DNA from: Cercospora beticola
Taxonomy: Eukaryota > Ascomycota > Dothideomycetes > Mycosphaerellales > Mycosphaerellaceae
Reading direction: 5' to 3'
DNA: 64,000 nucleotides
Assembly: GCF_033473495.1 (NCBI RefSeq)
Contig: NC_088937.1
Span: 3,720,001 to 3,784,000, forward strand
Shown: positions 53,708-64,000 of the stretch, piece after piece
Layout: each line of letters opens with the position of its first letter
How positions within the stretch are numbered: the stretch's first letter is position 1
Program-made: the position numbers and the translations under genes
The notes under the pieces: generated by a model
Database searches by the model: none
Told to the model about the DNA's origin: nothing
Seen by the model: the letters and a program-made list of their open reading frames with translations, nothing else

Positions 53708-56700
53708 CTACTTCTCTCTAAATCTGCCTCTATCCTTAGAGGTAGAGGTTAACTAATTAGAGCCTTAGAAATACCTCTAACTTATTATTAGCCGTACTAA
53801 ACGCCTTATTTGCTAATCTAAACTCCTTAATCTAAGTCCTACTATTCCGGTATATCGCTAACTTAGCCTATCTAGTACTTATATATATAGTCTACTATAT
53901 CGTACTCCTTGCTAGCCTCTACTAGGCAACTACTAGTCTCTACTAGTATACTCGTACTAGAAGTACTACTCTAAGAACTAGCGCTTCTATATAGGTCTAA
54001 ACTTAGTATAGGTACCTACTAATTCCCTTAGAGCCTTAGTATAAAGCAGCTTGCCTATATCGTAGCGTAGTCTAGAGTCGAGATAGTGCTCGCTTATATA
54101 GAGGCTAAAGCTAACGAACGTGTTATACGTCGCGCCTCTACGCTCGGAGTAATACGCTAATCCTTACTAGGTTCGCTAAACTCCTTTGCTTCTATCGCCT
54201 AGTTAGAGTTAGAGTATATAGATATACTATCGAGTTACCTCGTATAGAACGCTACTAGTTCTTCGGATATACCTTAAAGAGATTCTATAGGCTCCTAAGT
54301 TAGCTTAGTATAACCCGTCTATTTTATCTTAAATATTAGCCTCGGCTCTCTGCCTAGCTATTTCTATTATCCGCGTACTAGTTACCGAATAGTACTATTA
54401 GTAATCTCTTTAACCTTCTATTCTTCCTCTATTTTATCTTCTTATATAACTTCGATCGGCGGTAGTAGGCCGGCTACTAGCGAGTCTTGCCCTAGTAGCG
54501 GATCGTTATCGGCTTTACGTAAGAAGTTAGAGTAGAAGACTAGGTGTTTCTAAATATTAGGTAGTAGATTAATATAGTAGGCGTTACGTAGAAGTACTTC
54601 TAGTACTTTATACGGCCTAGAGAATTTAAAGTCGAGTTTCTTAGCGGGTCTATACGTCGACTAATTCTCGGTACTAATATAAACAAGATTACCTACTTAG
54701 TAAGTAGAGGTAGGCAGCCTATATTAGTTAGTATTGTCGGCTTAAAGCGCTTATACTAAGTATATATTCTATCGAACGAACTCGTAGATCTAGTTTAGCC
54801 GCGTACTATACGTATTAGTAGCTACGAAGTCGATTCGGAGCTAGCCTAGTAGAATTACCCTATATACGGCTTTAGTATTAGCTAAGTTAGTACTACTAGC
54901 TAGGCGTAGATTATAACTATAGTTAGCGAAGAATAGTAAGACTATCGTAACTTTAGAGGCGTAGTTATTAATCGTAAACTCGGCTATAGGTAGGAAATCT
55001 ATCTAGTCTATCTAAGTATAATTATAGAACGAACGAAAGTACTATTCTAGTCCCTTATTAGAGTTCTTAGACTATCCGTCGGTTTTAGAGTAGAACGCTA
55101 TAGATAGTTTCTACTTAATTCCTAGGATTATACTAACTCTCTTAAAGAACGTCGAAAGCTAGTTAGTACCTCTATCGATTACTATAGTTTAGTATAGCCT
55201 ATACCGTAATATAACGTATTTAATAAATAGGCGAGCTACGTATTTAGCGTTAAGCTTCTAGGCTAGTACGAAATGTCTCTCCTTTATTAAATAGTCTATA
55301 ATTATTAGAATGTTCTTATAAGTAACTCCCTTAACGCTTTTGCTTAGTAGTAGGTCGACGATAAAGTCTATAGCTATATCCTACTATAGTTTATATAGTA
55401 CCGGCAATAGTACTAGGAGTCTACTATATACTTAGTAGGTTGCCTTCGTTATATAATATACCTTATAATTGCGAATATAGCGCTTAACTATCTATTAGGC
55501 GTATAGCTATATATATGTCCTCGTAACTAGTTCGAATATCTTCGCGATACTCGAGTAGCCTATAAGGGTAGTATTATAATAGCTACGAATAATCTCTATA
55601 CGAGCGAAATATATCGTTTCGGAGTTAGTCGGTAGGATTAGTAAGCTTAACTCGCCGTAGTAGTTAGTAATAAAAAACCTGTCTTATTATAGCCGGACTA
55701 GCGCTTAATCGATCTTATACCGACGTAGTATATCTACTATTTCGCCTTTCTAGAATTACTATAAGGCTTAAAGGACTACCGGCTCCTAGTATAGTTATTC
55801 TATTATTTTAGATAGTAGAGAGAGTTCTAGAACATCCTCTTTAAGAGTTATTATAGCTACTACGAGTAGGTTAAGGTAGTATTCCGGAAGTAGTACCTAA
55901 TTCTAATACTAGTTTCGTAGGTTATCTAGAGACGATAGGAGGTCCTAGGATCTCCTCGTTAGACTATTAGGTTTAGTACCTTAAACGCTAGGTCTATATA
56001 TAATCTTAAAGTTAAATTGCGATAAGAACTTAGCCTATCTTACTTGTCGACGATTAAGCTACTTAGTCGTTATAAAATACTTAAAGTTCTTATAGTCGGA
56101 TAGTACTTAGATATATTTATCGTCCTAGAAACGCTCGAAGTCGCTATCTTCTTCCTCTCTCTCTATTATAAGTTTAGAGCGCTATTCTTTAAAGGCTTAT
56201 ACGATTACTAGCAACTCCTTATCGTAGATCTTATAGTTATATTCCGCTAGTAATATCTTTTTAGATATATACGCTACTAGGTACTATACGCCTATATCTA
56301 GGTTTTGCTAAGAGAGTACTATAGCTATAATAAAATCGGAAGTATCTATTTCTAGTATTATCTTCTAGCTAGGTCGGAATAGAGCTAGTACTAGCGCTTT
56401 AAGGAACGCGACCTTTAGTACTTAGAAGGCAGCCTCGTACTTAGTCGTCTAGTTAAATAGTACGTACTTCTTTTTATCGGACGTACTATTAGCCTCCTTC
56501 TTAGTAAGAGCGGTTAGCGGCGCCGCTAGTCTACCGAACTTATCGATAAACTTATAGTAGAAGTTTATAAACTCTAAGAATACTTAAATATCTTTAACGT
56601 AGCTAGGTATTTACTAATCTTATATAGCTTAAACCTTCTCTAGGTCTATTCTAATACTATCGCGACTAATAATTATACTAAGATACTTAGTTTTATATAC

Positions 56701-56797
56701 GAAGAACTTATACTTATCGATATCTAGCTATAAGCTAGCGGCTCGAAGCCTCTCTATTACGTAACGAATATACTATATATACTATTTATATAAATTA

Positions 56798-56827
56798 GAG
56801 AAGACGAGATAGTTATCTAGGTAGGCT
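56798..56827 (-). other. Gypsy reverse-transcriptase active-site remnant (YLDN)
   Basis: The minus strand reads AYLDNYLVFS in place of the family AYLDDYLVFS; the second Asp codon GAC has become AAC. Confidence 0.7.
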
Positions 56828-58370
56828 AAGTAGAAGTTATTAAGGAACTCTCTTAGCGTATTATTAATATAGCTTTAGAAAGTACCTAGTACGTTATAAA
56901 GGCTAAAGAGCATTACTATATACTTAAACTATCTATATCTAGTAGTAAATACTATCTTCTATTTATCTCTAGCGGCGACGCAGATATAGTTAAACGCTAT
57001 AATTATATCTATCTTAGTAAACTACTCCTTTCCGGCAATCCGGTCGAGAGTTTCCTAGACTAAGAGTATTAGGTAGCGCGACTTAATTATTAGCGCGTTT
57101 AAACTCTAATAATTAAGGTATATATAGAGTCCTCCGTTCGGCTTCTTAACGATAAGAACTAGTACTATAGCGGGAGATACGGAAGCGCGTATATTGCTCT
57201 TCTCGAGCTAGTTATTAATCTATTTCTTAATTACTTTATTCTGCTACTATAATATCGAGTAAGGTCGCTTAAATAGCGGAATAGCGCCTTCCTTAAGCTT
57301 AATTTTATAATCCGAGCCGGGATAGTATAGTAGTAGCTTATTAGCTTCGCGCCTATCGAATAGGTCGGCAAAGTCTTAGTATTCTATTAGTAGGCGGTCT
57401 ATAATCGCTTTTAGATCTACCTAGTTTATAGTACTAGTTATAAACTTCTTAAAGTCGGCCGCGGCTATAGCGTTAGTATACGCTTGCCTAACGTATTAAT
57501 TAATTACGATCGTAGTAGAACCTCCTCGGTATAGTATAGTTTAAGACTTAATCGTTCTTATCGCGTATATAGTTAGGCTATCGAGAGGTACTTAACGCCT
57601 CTCGTCTAGTCCGGCTATCTATATTACGTAAACCTTAGTTTCTTATTAACGCGCTATATAGTATAGCGCGGTCGGACTAATCTTTTTAATATCGGTAACC
57701 GGGTTACTACTAGAGATATGCTCGCTAGAAACTTCTATAGAGTAGTATACTATATATTCTTAGTAGTCTTTATACGGGAAGGTAATATAATTAACTAGCT
57801 ATATAATATTAGGATTATATTAGTTAAACTATCCTTTTCTAAGTACGAGGTCGTACGTAGGGCTTAAATACGTAATAAATATATAGAATAGCTCCCTATA
57901 GTCGCTAATATCTAGTTTAACTTCGGCGACGGCTATAATATCTAATAGGGTAGTAACTTCCGACTCTAGTCTAAGCTTCCTAGCCTATTCGAGTAGAATT
58001 AAAGGAAAATTGTTTTTATATACGAAAGATAAGTTAATATAGTAGGAGTTTATACTATAGTTAAGATAGGCCTTAGCCTAGATACTATTTACTATAGTGT
58101 CTATAATAAACTAGTCGGTAATCTCTAGTATTACCCTAAGGCTCTTAGCTATACCTAATATAGTAAGTAAGTATACCTTTAGTATCTTCTTTTCCTATAT
58201 ATTAACTTTATCGCTATAACCTCCGCTCGTTATACTCGAGAGAAGGTCTAGGCATTTCCCTAGTTCTAAGTAGTACCGGTAGTATTACTAGCGGTATTAC
58301 TAGCGCTAGAGCCCGTAGTTATAGCGTTAGCGTTAGAGCCTACGTACTTCTTAAGAACGTAAGTAGGATT

Positions 58371-58409
58371 ATAAGAGTAGTAACCTAGTTCGCGGTAATA
58401 GAGATAGTA
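58371..58409 (-). other. Gypsy gag zinc-knuckle remnant
   Basis: The minus strand codes Y-Y-L-Y-Y-R-E-L-G-Y-Y-S-Y; restoring RIP would give Cys/His at the CCHC positions. Read as inference. Confidence 0.5.
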
Positions 58410-60478
58410 ACTACTATAGATTAAACCGGCGCGCTAGTTCTCGGATAGAGGCTTTAAGTTCTTATACTTATCGGGGAGGTCGGCGTATAGGAGCAGATTA
58501 GACGAGGTATTGCTACTATATCTATTACTATAGTTACGACTATTACTACTATTACTATTACTATTATTACTAGTATTATTATTACTAGTATTATTACTAC
58601 TCTCCTTCTTAGAGTCCTTCTTATTCTAGTTAAAATAGGCAAAACTAGTCTCGATATTATATAGCTTATTAATAAGCTCCTTAAGGGTAGTCGGCGGTAT
58701 ACTATTAACTAGTCGGTTCTAGTAATAGTAATAAAGTAAATTCTCGAGTATCTATATCTCGATCTCCTTAGTTATAGTAACGCGGGAGCGTAGGCTCTAG
58801 AACTTAGTATAGTACTCGGAGAATAGTTAACTTTCCTTCTACTTAAGCTTAGATATATCTATAAAAGACTTACTAGTAACGTCGCGCTAGCCGTAGCGCT
58901 CGACTAGGAAGATAAGTATCTCGTCGATAGAGGTAAATAGATTAGTAACGGAGCTCTTTTAAACGAACGAGGAGAGGCGAGTATTAATATAGAGTTCGAG
59001 TAGTATACGAACGTCGCTCTTAGTCGTAGTAAGGAGCTAAGTTATAGCCCGATCGGCTAATTAGAAAATAGTATTTACTAGGAAGTAGTCTACGTTAAGA
59101 AGCTACTTATCGAATAGAAGCTTACTATCTATACTAAACTTCTCTAAGTAATAGATACCGCGAGCTATCTAAATACTAATTCTAAGGAGGGAGTCGATCT
59201 ATAATAGCGTCGTTACGGCCGAGTCTATACCTAGTATCTTAAAGCGAGGTATCTTATAAGTACTATTATAGTCGTAGCTACGAGATAGGTCGCGGCTATT
59301 ACTACGACGGCTACTACTATAGCTACTATTATAAGGGCGGCTAGGTAGTCGGCTAGAGCTACGACTCGAATTAGAATCGGAGTCGGAGTTATTAGGACCT
59401 AGATTACTATACTAGTAGCGCGACTACGGAGATAGAGAACGATAGCGTAGACGCGTATTACGATTAGAGTCGCGACTATAGCTCTTATTAATCTTCTTCT
59501 ATAGCTTCTTATTAGCTTTACTTAAAGTAGCCTTCTCCTTTATTAGAGTAGTATTATCCTTCCTTAATATAGATAATATAAGATCTATATCCTAGCTCTC
59601 TACTAACTCTTACTTCTTAAGCTATATAATACGTACTTTAAGCTCCTCGATATTAGCTTCGAGGTCCTTACTATAGTTATAGTAATATTTAGCTATCTTC
59701 TTAAATTTAGTAATATTAGCTATAAGGTCTTTAACGACCTTCTTAGTAGTATCGTCGGACGAGAGGCCTATCGTATCTTCGAGTCGCTTCCTAGACTCTT
59801 CGAGGTTATCGCTAAGCTAGGTATTCTCGGCTTCGAGGCGGTCGGCTTAATAAGAGAGGGCGTAGTACTTCTCTTAATTAAGGTTATATATAGCTTAAAG
59901 GCCTTCGAGTTACTAAAGAGCTATATAGTAATCGAAGTAAAAGTAACGAATAATAGTATATATACTTTCTAGAGTAGCTCGGACTTAGTTACGGAGCTTA
60001 AAAGCGCTTAGATTCTATAGCTAGTTAGTAGAGATATAGACTTCCTTACTAGTATTATCTTAGAAGGTAATCTCGTCTTATTTAGCAAAAGTAGGTTAGA
60101 ACTCGAGAAGGTTAATAGGTTCTTCTTTAGGTTCGGTAGCTTCTTCGATAGTAGCGAGTTATTCTTTAATAGCTTTCTATTATTAAGCAAACTTGCTATC
60201 TAGATCGCGGCTCTAGATCTATAATTATAACTATAACTCGATATAGTCGTTTAAAAGCGATACGTAGAAGGAGTAGTAGCAGCTATTCTTGCTACTAATA
60301 CTACTCGGCTTCGCTATTATTAAGATAACGAGCAGACTATAAACTATATACGTAAAAAAAGAGAGTTGCGCTTAATATAGCAACCTACTATATAATTATT
60401 AATATCGCGCTTTATCGTAGCGACTTACTATAAACCGTAAACTATATAAACCTAGTCGTATAGATTAGTCTTACGAAG

Positions 60479-60662
60479 TATAATAGTATATAATATCGTA
60501 GTAGAATAGAAGTCGTAAGATAAGGTATCTAAGAAGAGCGCGAGAGAACGCGCGACTAAATATAAGAAACGCGTATTATAGAACGTACCGTACCGCGATA
60601 TATATATAGCGTTACGTGCCGTTAAGACCGTTTACTACTATATCGTAGGCGAGGTCGTAATA
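60479..60662 (-). repeat. Gypsy LTR (5' LTR of the element)
   Basis: 184 bp matching the copy at 53524-53707 from TATAATAG to GTCGTAATA. Confidence 0.88.
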
Positions 60663-60667
60663 ATAAG
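60663..60667 (+). repeat. Target site duplication ATAAG (right)
   Basis: Same five bases as at 53519-53523. Confidence 0.85.
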
Positions 60668-61223
60668 CTAGTTCTAGTACTAGTAGGAAACTATATTCTA
60701 AAGTAAAAGAATTAAATATTATATAGTAGAATTTATAAGGAAATAGAGATTAGAAGAGGAACTAAGACTAAACTTATAGCTAAAAGAGAAGAAGATCTAT
60801 TTTAAATAAAGGACTAGGCCTAGAGCTAAAAGCTTATAGTATAGTAATAAAATAAGTACTTTAGAAGAGATAGAGAGAATATAAATAGAAGGAGGAGCCT
60901 AGTACTAAGTATTATAAGGTATTCCTAAGCTAAGTCTAAAGCTAAGAATAGGAGTAGATTTAGGAAGCTCTATTAGAGGTTTAGGAGTCTATATTTATAG
61001 TAATTGCTCCTTAAGTCTCTATATAGAGATAAGAAGTACCTATTCTAAAGTTCTATAAAGAGGTAATTTAGAATTCTAAATAGAGATATATATAGAAGGA
61101 TATAGTCTAAAAGGAACTAACTATATTAAGAAGTAATAATACTTAGGTAAAAGTTATTCTATCTAAAAGAGCAAACCTTATTATATCTAAGTAGATATTT
61201 AATATAAAGAGATTAATTAGTAG
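60668..61223 (+). mobile_element. Copia-type element copy 1, second part
   Basis: Resumes copy 1 after the Gypsy insertion; it is the reverse complement of about 63262-63820 of copy 2. It stops abruptly after GATTAATTAGTAG, where copy 2 itself continues, so it was cut by the insertion of copy 2. Confidence 0.75.
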
Positions 61224-61450
61224 TGTCGAATTATATTCTTATAGGCACTCGTCGGATAGGTATAACGTAGTAGAAGTAGAGATAATAAGTAGGAACTAAC
61301 CGAGTTAATTATATTAGTTATAGGTTATATCTTACTTCTAAGATAGGCATTAGCTAGGTTATATAACCTAGTATTATATAACCTATATTATCTAATCCTA
61401 ATCTCTAAAGTATCTCTTAGACTATCTAACTAGACTATACTTTCTAATAC
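61224..61450 (-). repeat. Copia LTR (3' LTR of copy 2), right limit approximate
   Basis: Reverse complement of the LTR ending at 50223; outer boundary TG at 61224 is sharp, inner boundary is not resolved. Confidence 0.6.
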
Positions 61451-63820
61451 TCCTACTTAGGCTAGATAGTCTTCTGCCTATATTCCTATATTTAAATCTA
61501 TCTCTAAATTATAATAAGTTATTAGGTACTATAGTTATATAGTTAGAGCTATATACCTAATCTATCTTAGTTTAACTCCTTAGCCTAGTATTATATATCT
61601 TATAGTAACGTTAATACTAGAGTATATACCTTTTGTTTCTTCTCTAGGCTTTTCCCTTTTTAGACTATATATAAATTCCTAGATCCTAATTACTTATTAT
61701 ATATAGTAAGCTACTTCTTCTATAGTATAACTCCTAGGCTTAGTTTTATACTTACCGTAATATCTCTAATATTATAGTATATATCTTTTGTTAATTATCT
61801 TAAGGTCTAGAGTTTAATCTATAGTTAGAGTATAAATCTTTTGCCTTTCTCTATATAAGCTAGAGTTGTTTTATAAACTCCTAAAACTATAGCCTATTCT
61901 TTAGTTTAGTTAGGCTATTAGTAACTATCTCTTTTATTAGAATATATTCTACTATAACCTTCCTCTACTACTAGAGATATCTAATATAGTTATATATAAT
62001 ATTAATATATTTAGATCTCTTATAGGTATATATATCCTTAATAAGAGTTAAAGCTACCTAATTGTCTCCTATAATTTATACTAGCCTTAGTTCTCTTACT
62101 ATATTAGGATATACTTTTATAGTTAGTTAGAATAGGTATTCTCCTACTAACTCTATATAGTCTATTTCTCTTAAGAGTACTACTAGGAACTAAGATTGCT
62201 TTATATATATATTTATAGCTATATACTTAGCTTCTATTATTAATATTATAATAGACTTTTGCTTCCTACTTATCTAAGAAACTAGAGCTCTATAAAGGAA
62301 GAAGATACTCCTAAGGATTAAGACTCTATCTACTTTATTTATTATATAGTTAGAGTCTAAATATCCTATTAGGCTTCCTCTATTTCTCCTAAATATTAGT
62401 TCTAAGTCTTAGGATAACCTTAGGTATCTTACTAGTTTCTTTAGAGCTTATATATACCTCTTAGTTAGGTCTAAGATATATAAGCTTAACTTTCTAAAAA
62501 AGAAAGTAATATCTAGTCTTATTATAACTATAGGCTATATCTAGGTACTAGTTTAGCTTTAGTACTCTATCTTATTCCCTCTCTTATTATATAAGCCTAT
62601 TAGTTTTAGGCTATTATAACTATCTATTAGTAAGAGAGTTAGGTTAGCTATCTCCTTAGTTATTCCTAGCTTTATAAGGTTCTCCTAGATAAAGTATTCT
62701 TAATTAAGCTTTAAAGTTCTAGCTTATCTATTTCTTATTAACTTTATCCTAAGGATTTTCTCTAGTTCTCTAAAATCTTTAATCTTAAATACCTTACCTA
62801 GCTATTCCTTAAACTAAAGTATATCTTCTAGCTTTAGTACTATAATTAGAATATTATTTATATAGGTTAGGATTAGAATATTCCTTTTCTAGTAGATAAG
62901 AAGGTATAGGTCTACTTCTAATTATATAAACCTAATCTGTTTTAACTTTAAGATATAGAGTTTGTTCTAGTCTCTTACTACTTACTTTAGTCTATATAAG
63001 CTTCTTAGGATTTATAGGACTATATTAGATAGAATCTTAACTCCTAGTAGTAGAATTATAAAGATTTCTTCTTAAAGTTTGCTCTTAGTAAATATATTAT
63101 TTATATCTACTTAGTAGAGTTCTAGATTCTTCTTATAAACTATAGCTATAAATACTTTTAAGGTATTATACTTAACTATTAGTATAAAGGTCTCTTAGAA
63201 ATTAACTCTAAACTTCTAAGAGAAGCCTCTTATAACTAGTCTTACTTTAAACTTCTTAATAGCTCTACTAATTAATCTCTTTATATTAAATATCTACTTA
63301 GATATAACGAGGTTTGCTCCTTTAGATAGAATAACTTTTATCTAGGTATTATTACTTCTTAATATAGTTAGTTCCTTTTAGACTATATTCTCTAATATAT
63401 ATCTCTATTTAGGATCCTAAATTGCCTCTTTATAGGACTTTAGAATAGATACCTCTTATCTCTATATAGAGACTTAAGGAGCAATTACTATAAATATAGA
63501 CTCCTAAACCTCTAATAGAGCTTCCTAAATCTACTCCTATTCTTAGCTTTAGACTTAGCTTAGGAATACCTTATAATACTTAGTACTAGGCTCCTCCTTC
63601 TATCTATATTCTCTCTATCTCTTCTAAAGTACTTATTTTATTACTATACTATAAGCTTTTAGTTCTAGGCCTAGTCCTTTATCTAAAATAGATCTCCTTC
63701 TTTTTTAGCTATAGGTTTAGTTTTAGTTCCCTTTCTAATCTCTATTTTCTTATAGGTCCTACTATATAATATTTAATCCTTTTACTTTAGAATATAGTCT
63801 CCTACTAGTACTAGGATTAG

Positions 63821-63825
63821 CTTAT
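63821..63825 (-). other. Empty Gypsy insertion site preserved in Copia copy 2
   Basis: CTTAT (ATAAG on the other strand) is present once, flanked by the same sequences that flank the Gypsy element in copy 1 (GGAAGTTAATAG on one side, CTA-TCCTAGTACTAGTAGG on the other). Confidence 0.8.
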
Positions 63826-64000
63826 CTATTAACTTCCTAGCTTAGCTTAGGTAGTTTAGTAGTTCTACTTTTCTTTTACTAGAGTTATAGTTCTCTAGAG
63901 TTTTCTTCTTCTAGATCCTCTATCCTCTAGTACTCCTCCTTATTCTTTAGTAGAGATAGTAACTATATAAAGAGTATTTAGCTAGGACTTATAAGTTTAG

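Larger units (their letters stand above)
53524..60662 (-). mobile_element. Ty3/Gypsy-type LTR retrotransposon, minus orientation (RIP-degraded)
   Basis: A 7139-bp element bounded by two 184-bp direct LTRs and a 5-bp duplication. On the minus strand a zinc-knuckle remnant lies at 58371-58409 (YxxYYRELGYYSY, with Cys and His codons turned to Tyr) and a reverse-transcriptase remnant at 56798-56827 (AYLDNYLVFS). The order gag then RT on the minus strand sets the orientation. CpG remains common in it, unlike in the Copia copies. No frame is intact. Confidence 0.88.
49427..64000. mobile_element. RIP-degraded nested retrotransposon island
   Basis: Over 14.5 kb the sequence is built of TA, CTA and TAG words; CA and TG dinucleotides are almost absent on both strands and no long open frame survives. 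This is the signature of repeat-induced point mutation (C to T in CpA). Within it I can resolve a Gypsy element with two LTRs, a Copia element split by it, and a second Copia copy in inverted orientation. The part 49427 to about 49975 is also RIP-degraded but I cannot assign it. Confidence 0.92.
61224..64000 (-). mobile_element. Copia-type element copy 2, minus orientation, runs off the window
   Basis: Starts at TGTCGAATTATATTC (the LTR end on the other strand) and reads leftward as LTR, RNase H side, RT, integrase side. The RT site at 62853-62864 on the minus strand reads LILTY-INN-ILII in place of YVDD. The 5' part of the element lies beyond 64000. Confidence 0.8.

Noticed and set aside
58454..58642. 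62-aa Ile/Val-rich minus frame in the Gypsy element
   Set aside because: A product of TA/ACT repeats inside RIP-degraded gag; not a membrane protein gene.

Overview
The window reads as nuclear DNA of a filamentous ascomycete (Pezizomycotina; a Dothideomycete is my best guess from gene style, not proven). Genes are split by short GT-AG introns of about 47-160 nt with CTNAC branch sites. The products are typical of these fungi: Hsp88, Apc15, an ATRIP-type checkpoint protein, a NACHT-ankyrin NOD-like protein, an SRPK-like kinase and many small secreted cysteine-rich proteins. The last 14.5 kb carries extreme RIP (repeat-induced point mutation).

Layout. 0.6-11 kb holds housekeeping genes: a small CxxC protein, ATRIP/UvsD, a 3-hydroxyisobutyrate-dehydrogenase-like enzyme, a protein ending in two SUMO-interaction-like motifs, Apc15 and Hsp88 (six exons). 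12.3-35 kb is loose accessory sequence. It contains two related secreted proteins with mirror-image cysteine spacing, a four-exon 6-Cys secreted protein, the NACHT-ankyrin protein, a single-pass membrane protein, a 161-residue secreted protein, several tiny Cys proteins, a CalB-like lipase, an SRPK-like kinase broken by one TGA, a secreted nuclease-like protein and another Cys-rich secreted protein. Long stretches such as 21.1-24.8 kb show no convincing gene.

35.5-47.7 kb looks like a catabolic or secondary-metabolic gene cluster. A bZIP regulator with a DUF3425-like C-terminus is followed by a ketopantoate-reductase-like enzyme, a class II aldolase, a Baeyer-Villiger-type flavin monooxygenase, a dihydroxyacid dehydratase (with a +1 frameshift), a dehalogenase/epoxide-hydrolase-like enzyme and an esterase. 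All six enzyme genes carry a GCGCTGACTCA-like site within about 110-220 bp of their start codons. This suggests co-regulation by a bZIP factor, possibly the adjacent one. It is the most interesting system in the window.

A 129-residue, 14-cysteine candidate secreted protein (48.5-49.1 kb) sits directly beside the repeat island. The island (about 49.43-64 kb) is nested: a Copia element on the plus strand was interrupted by a Gypsy element (184-bp LTRs, ATAAG target duplication) and by a second, inverted Copia copy. The second copy still preserves the empty Gypsy insertion site. CA and TG dinucleotides are almost absent and the reverse-transcriptase active sites are mutated D to N. Three genes between 28 and 43 kb (kinase, bZIP, dehydratase) carry single apparent lesions, which are either decay or assembly errors.
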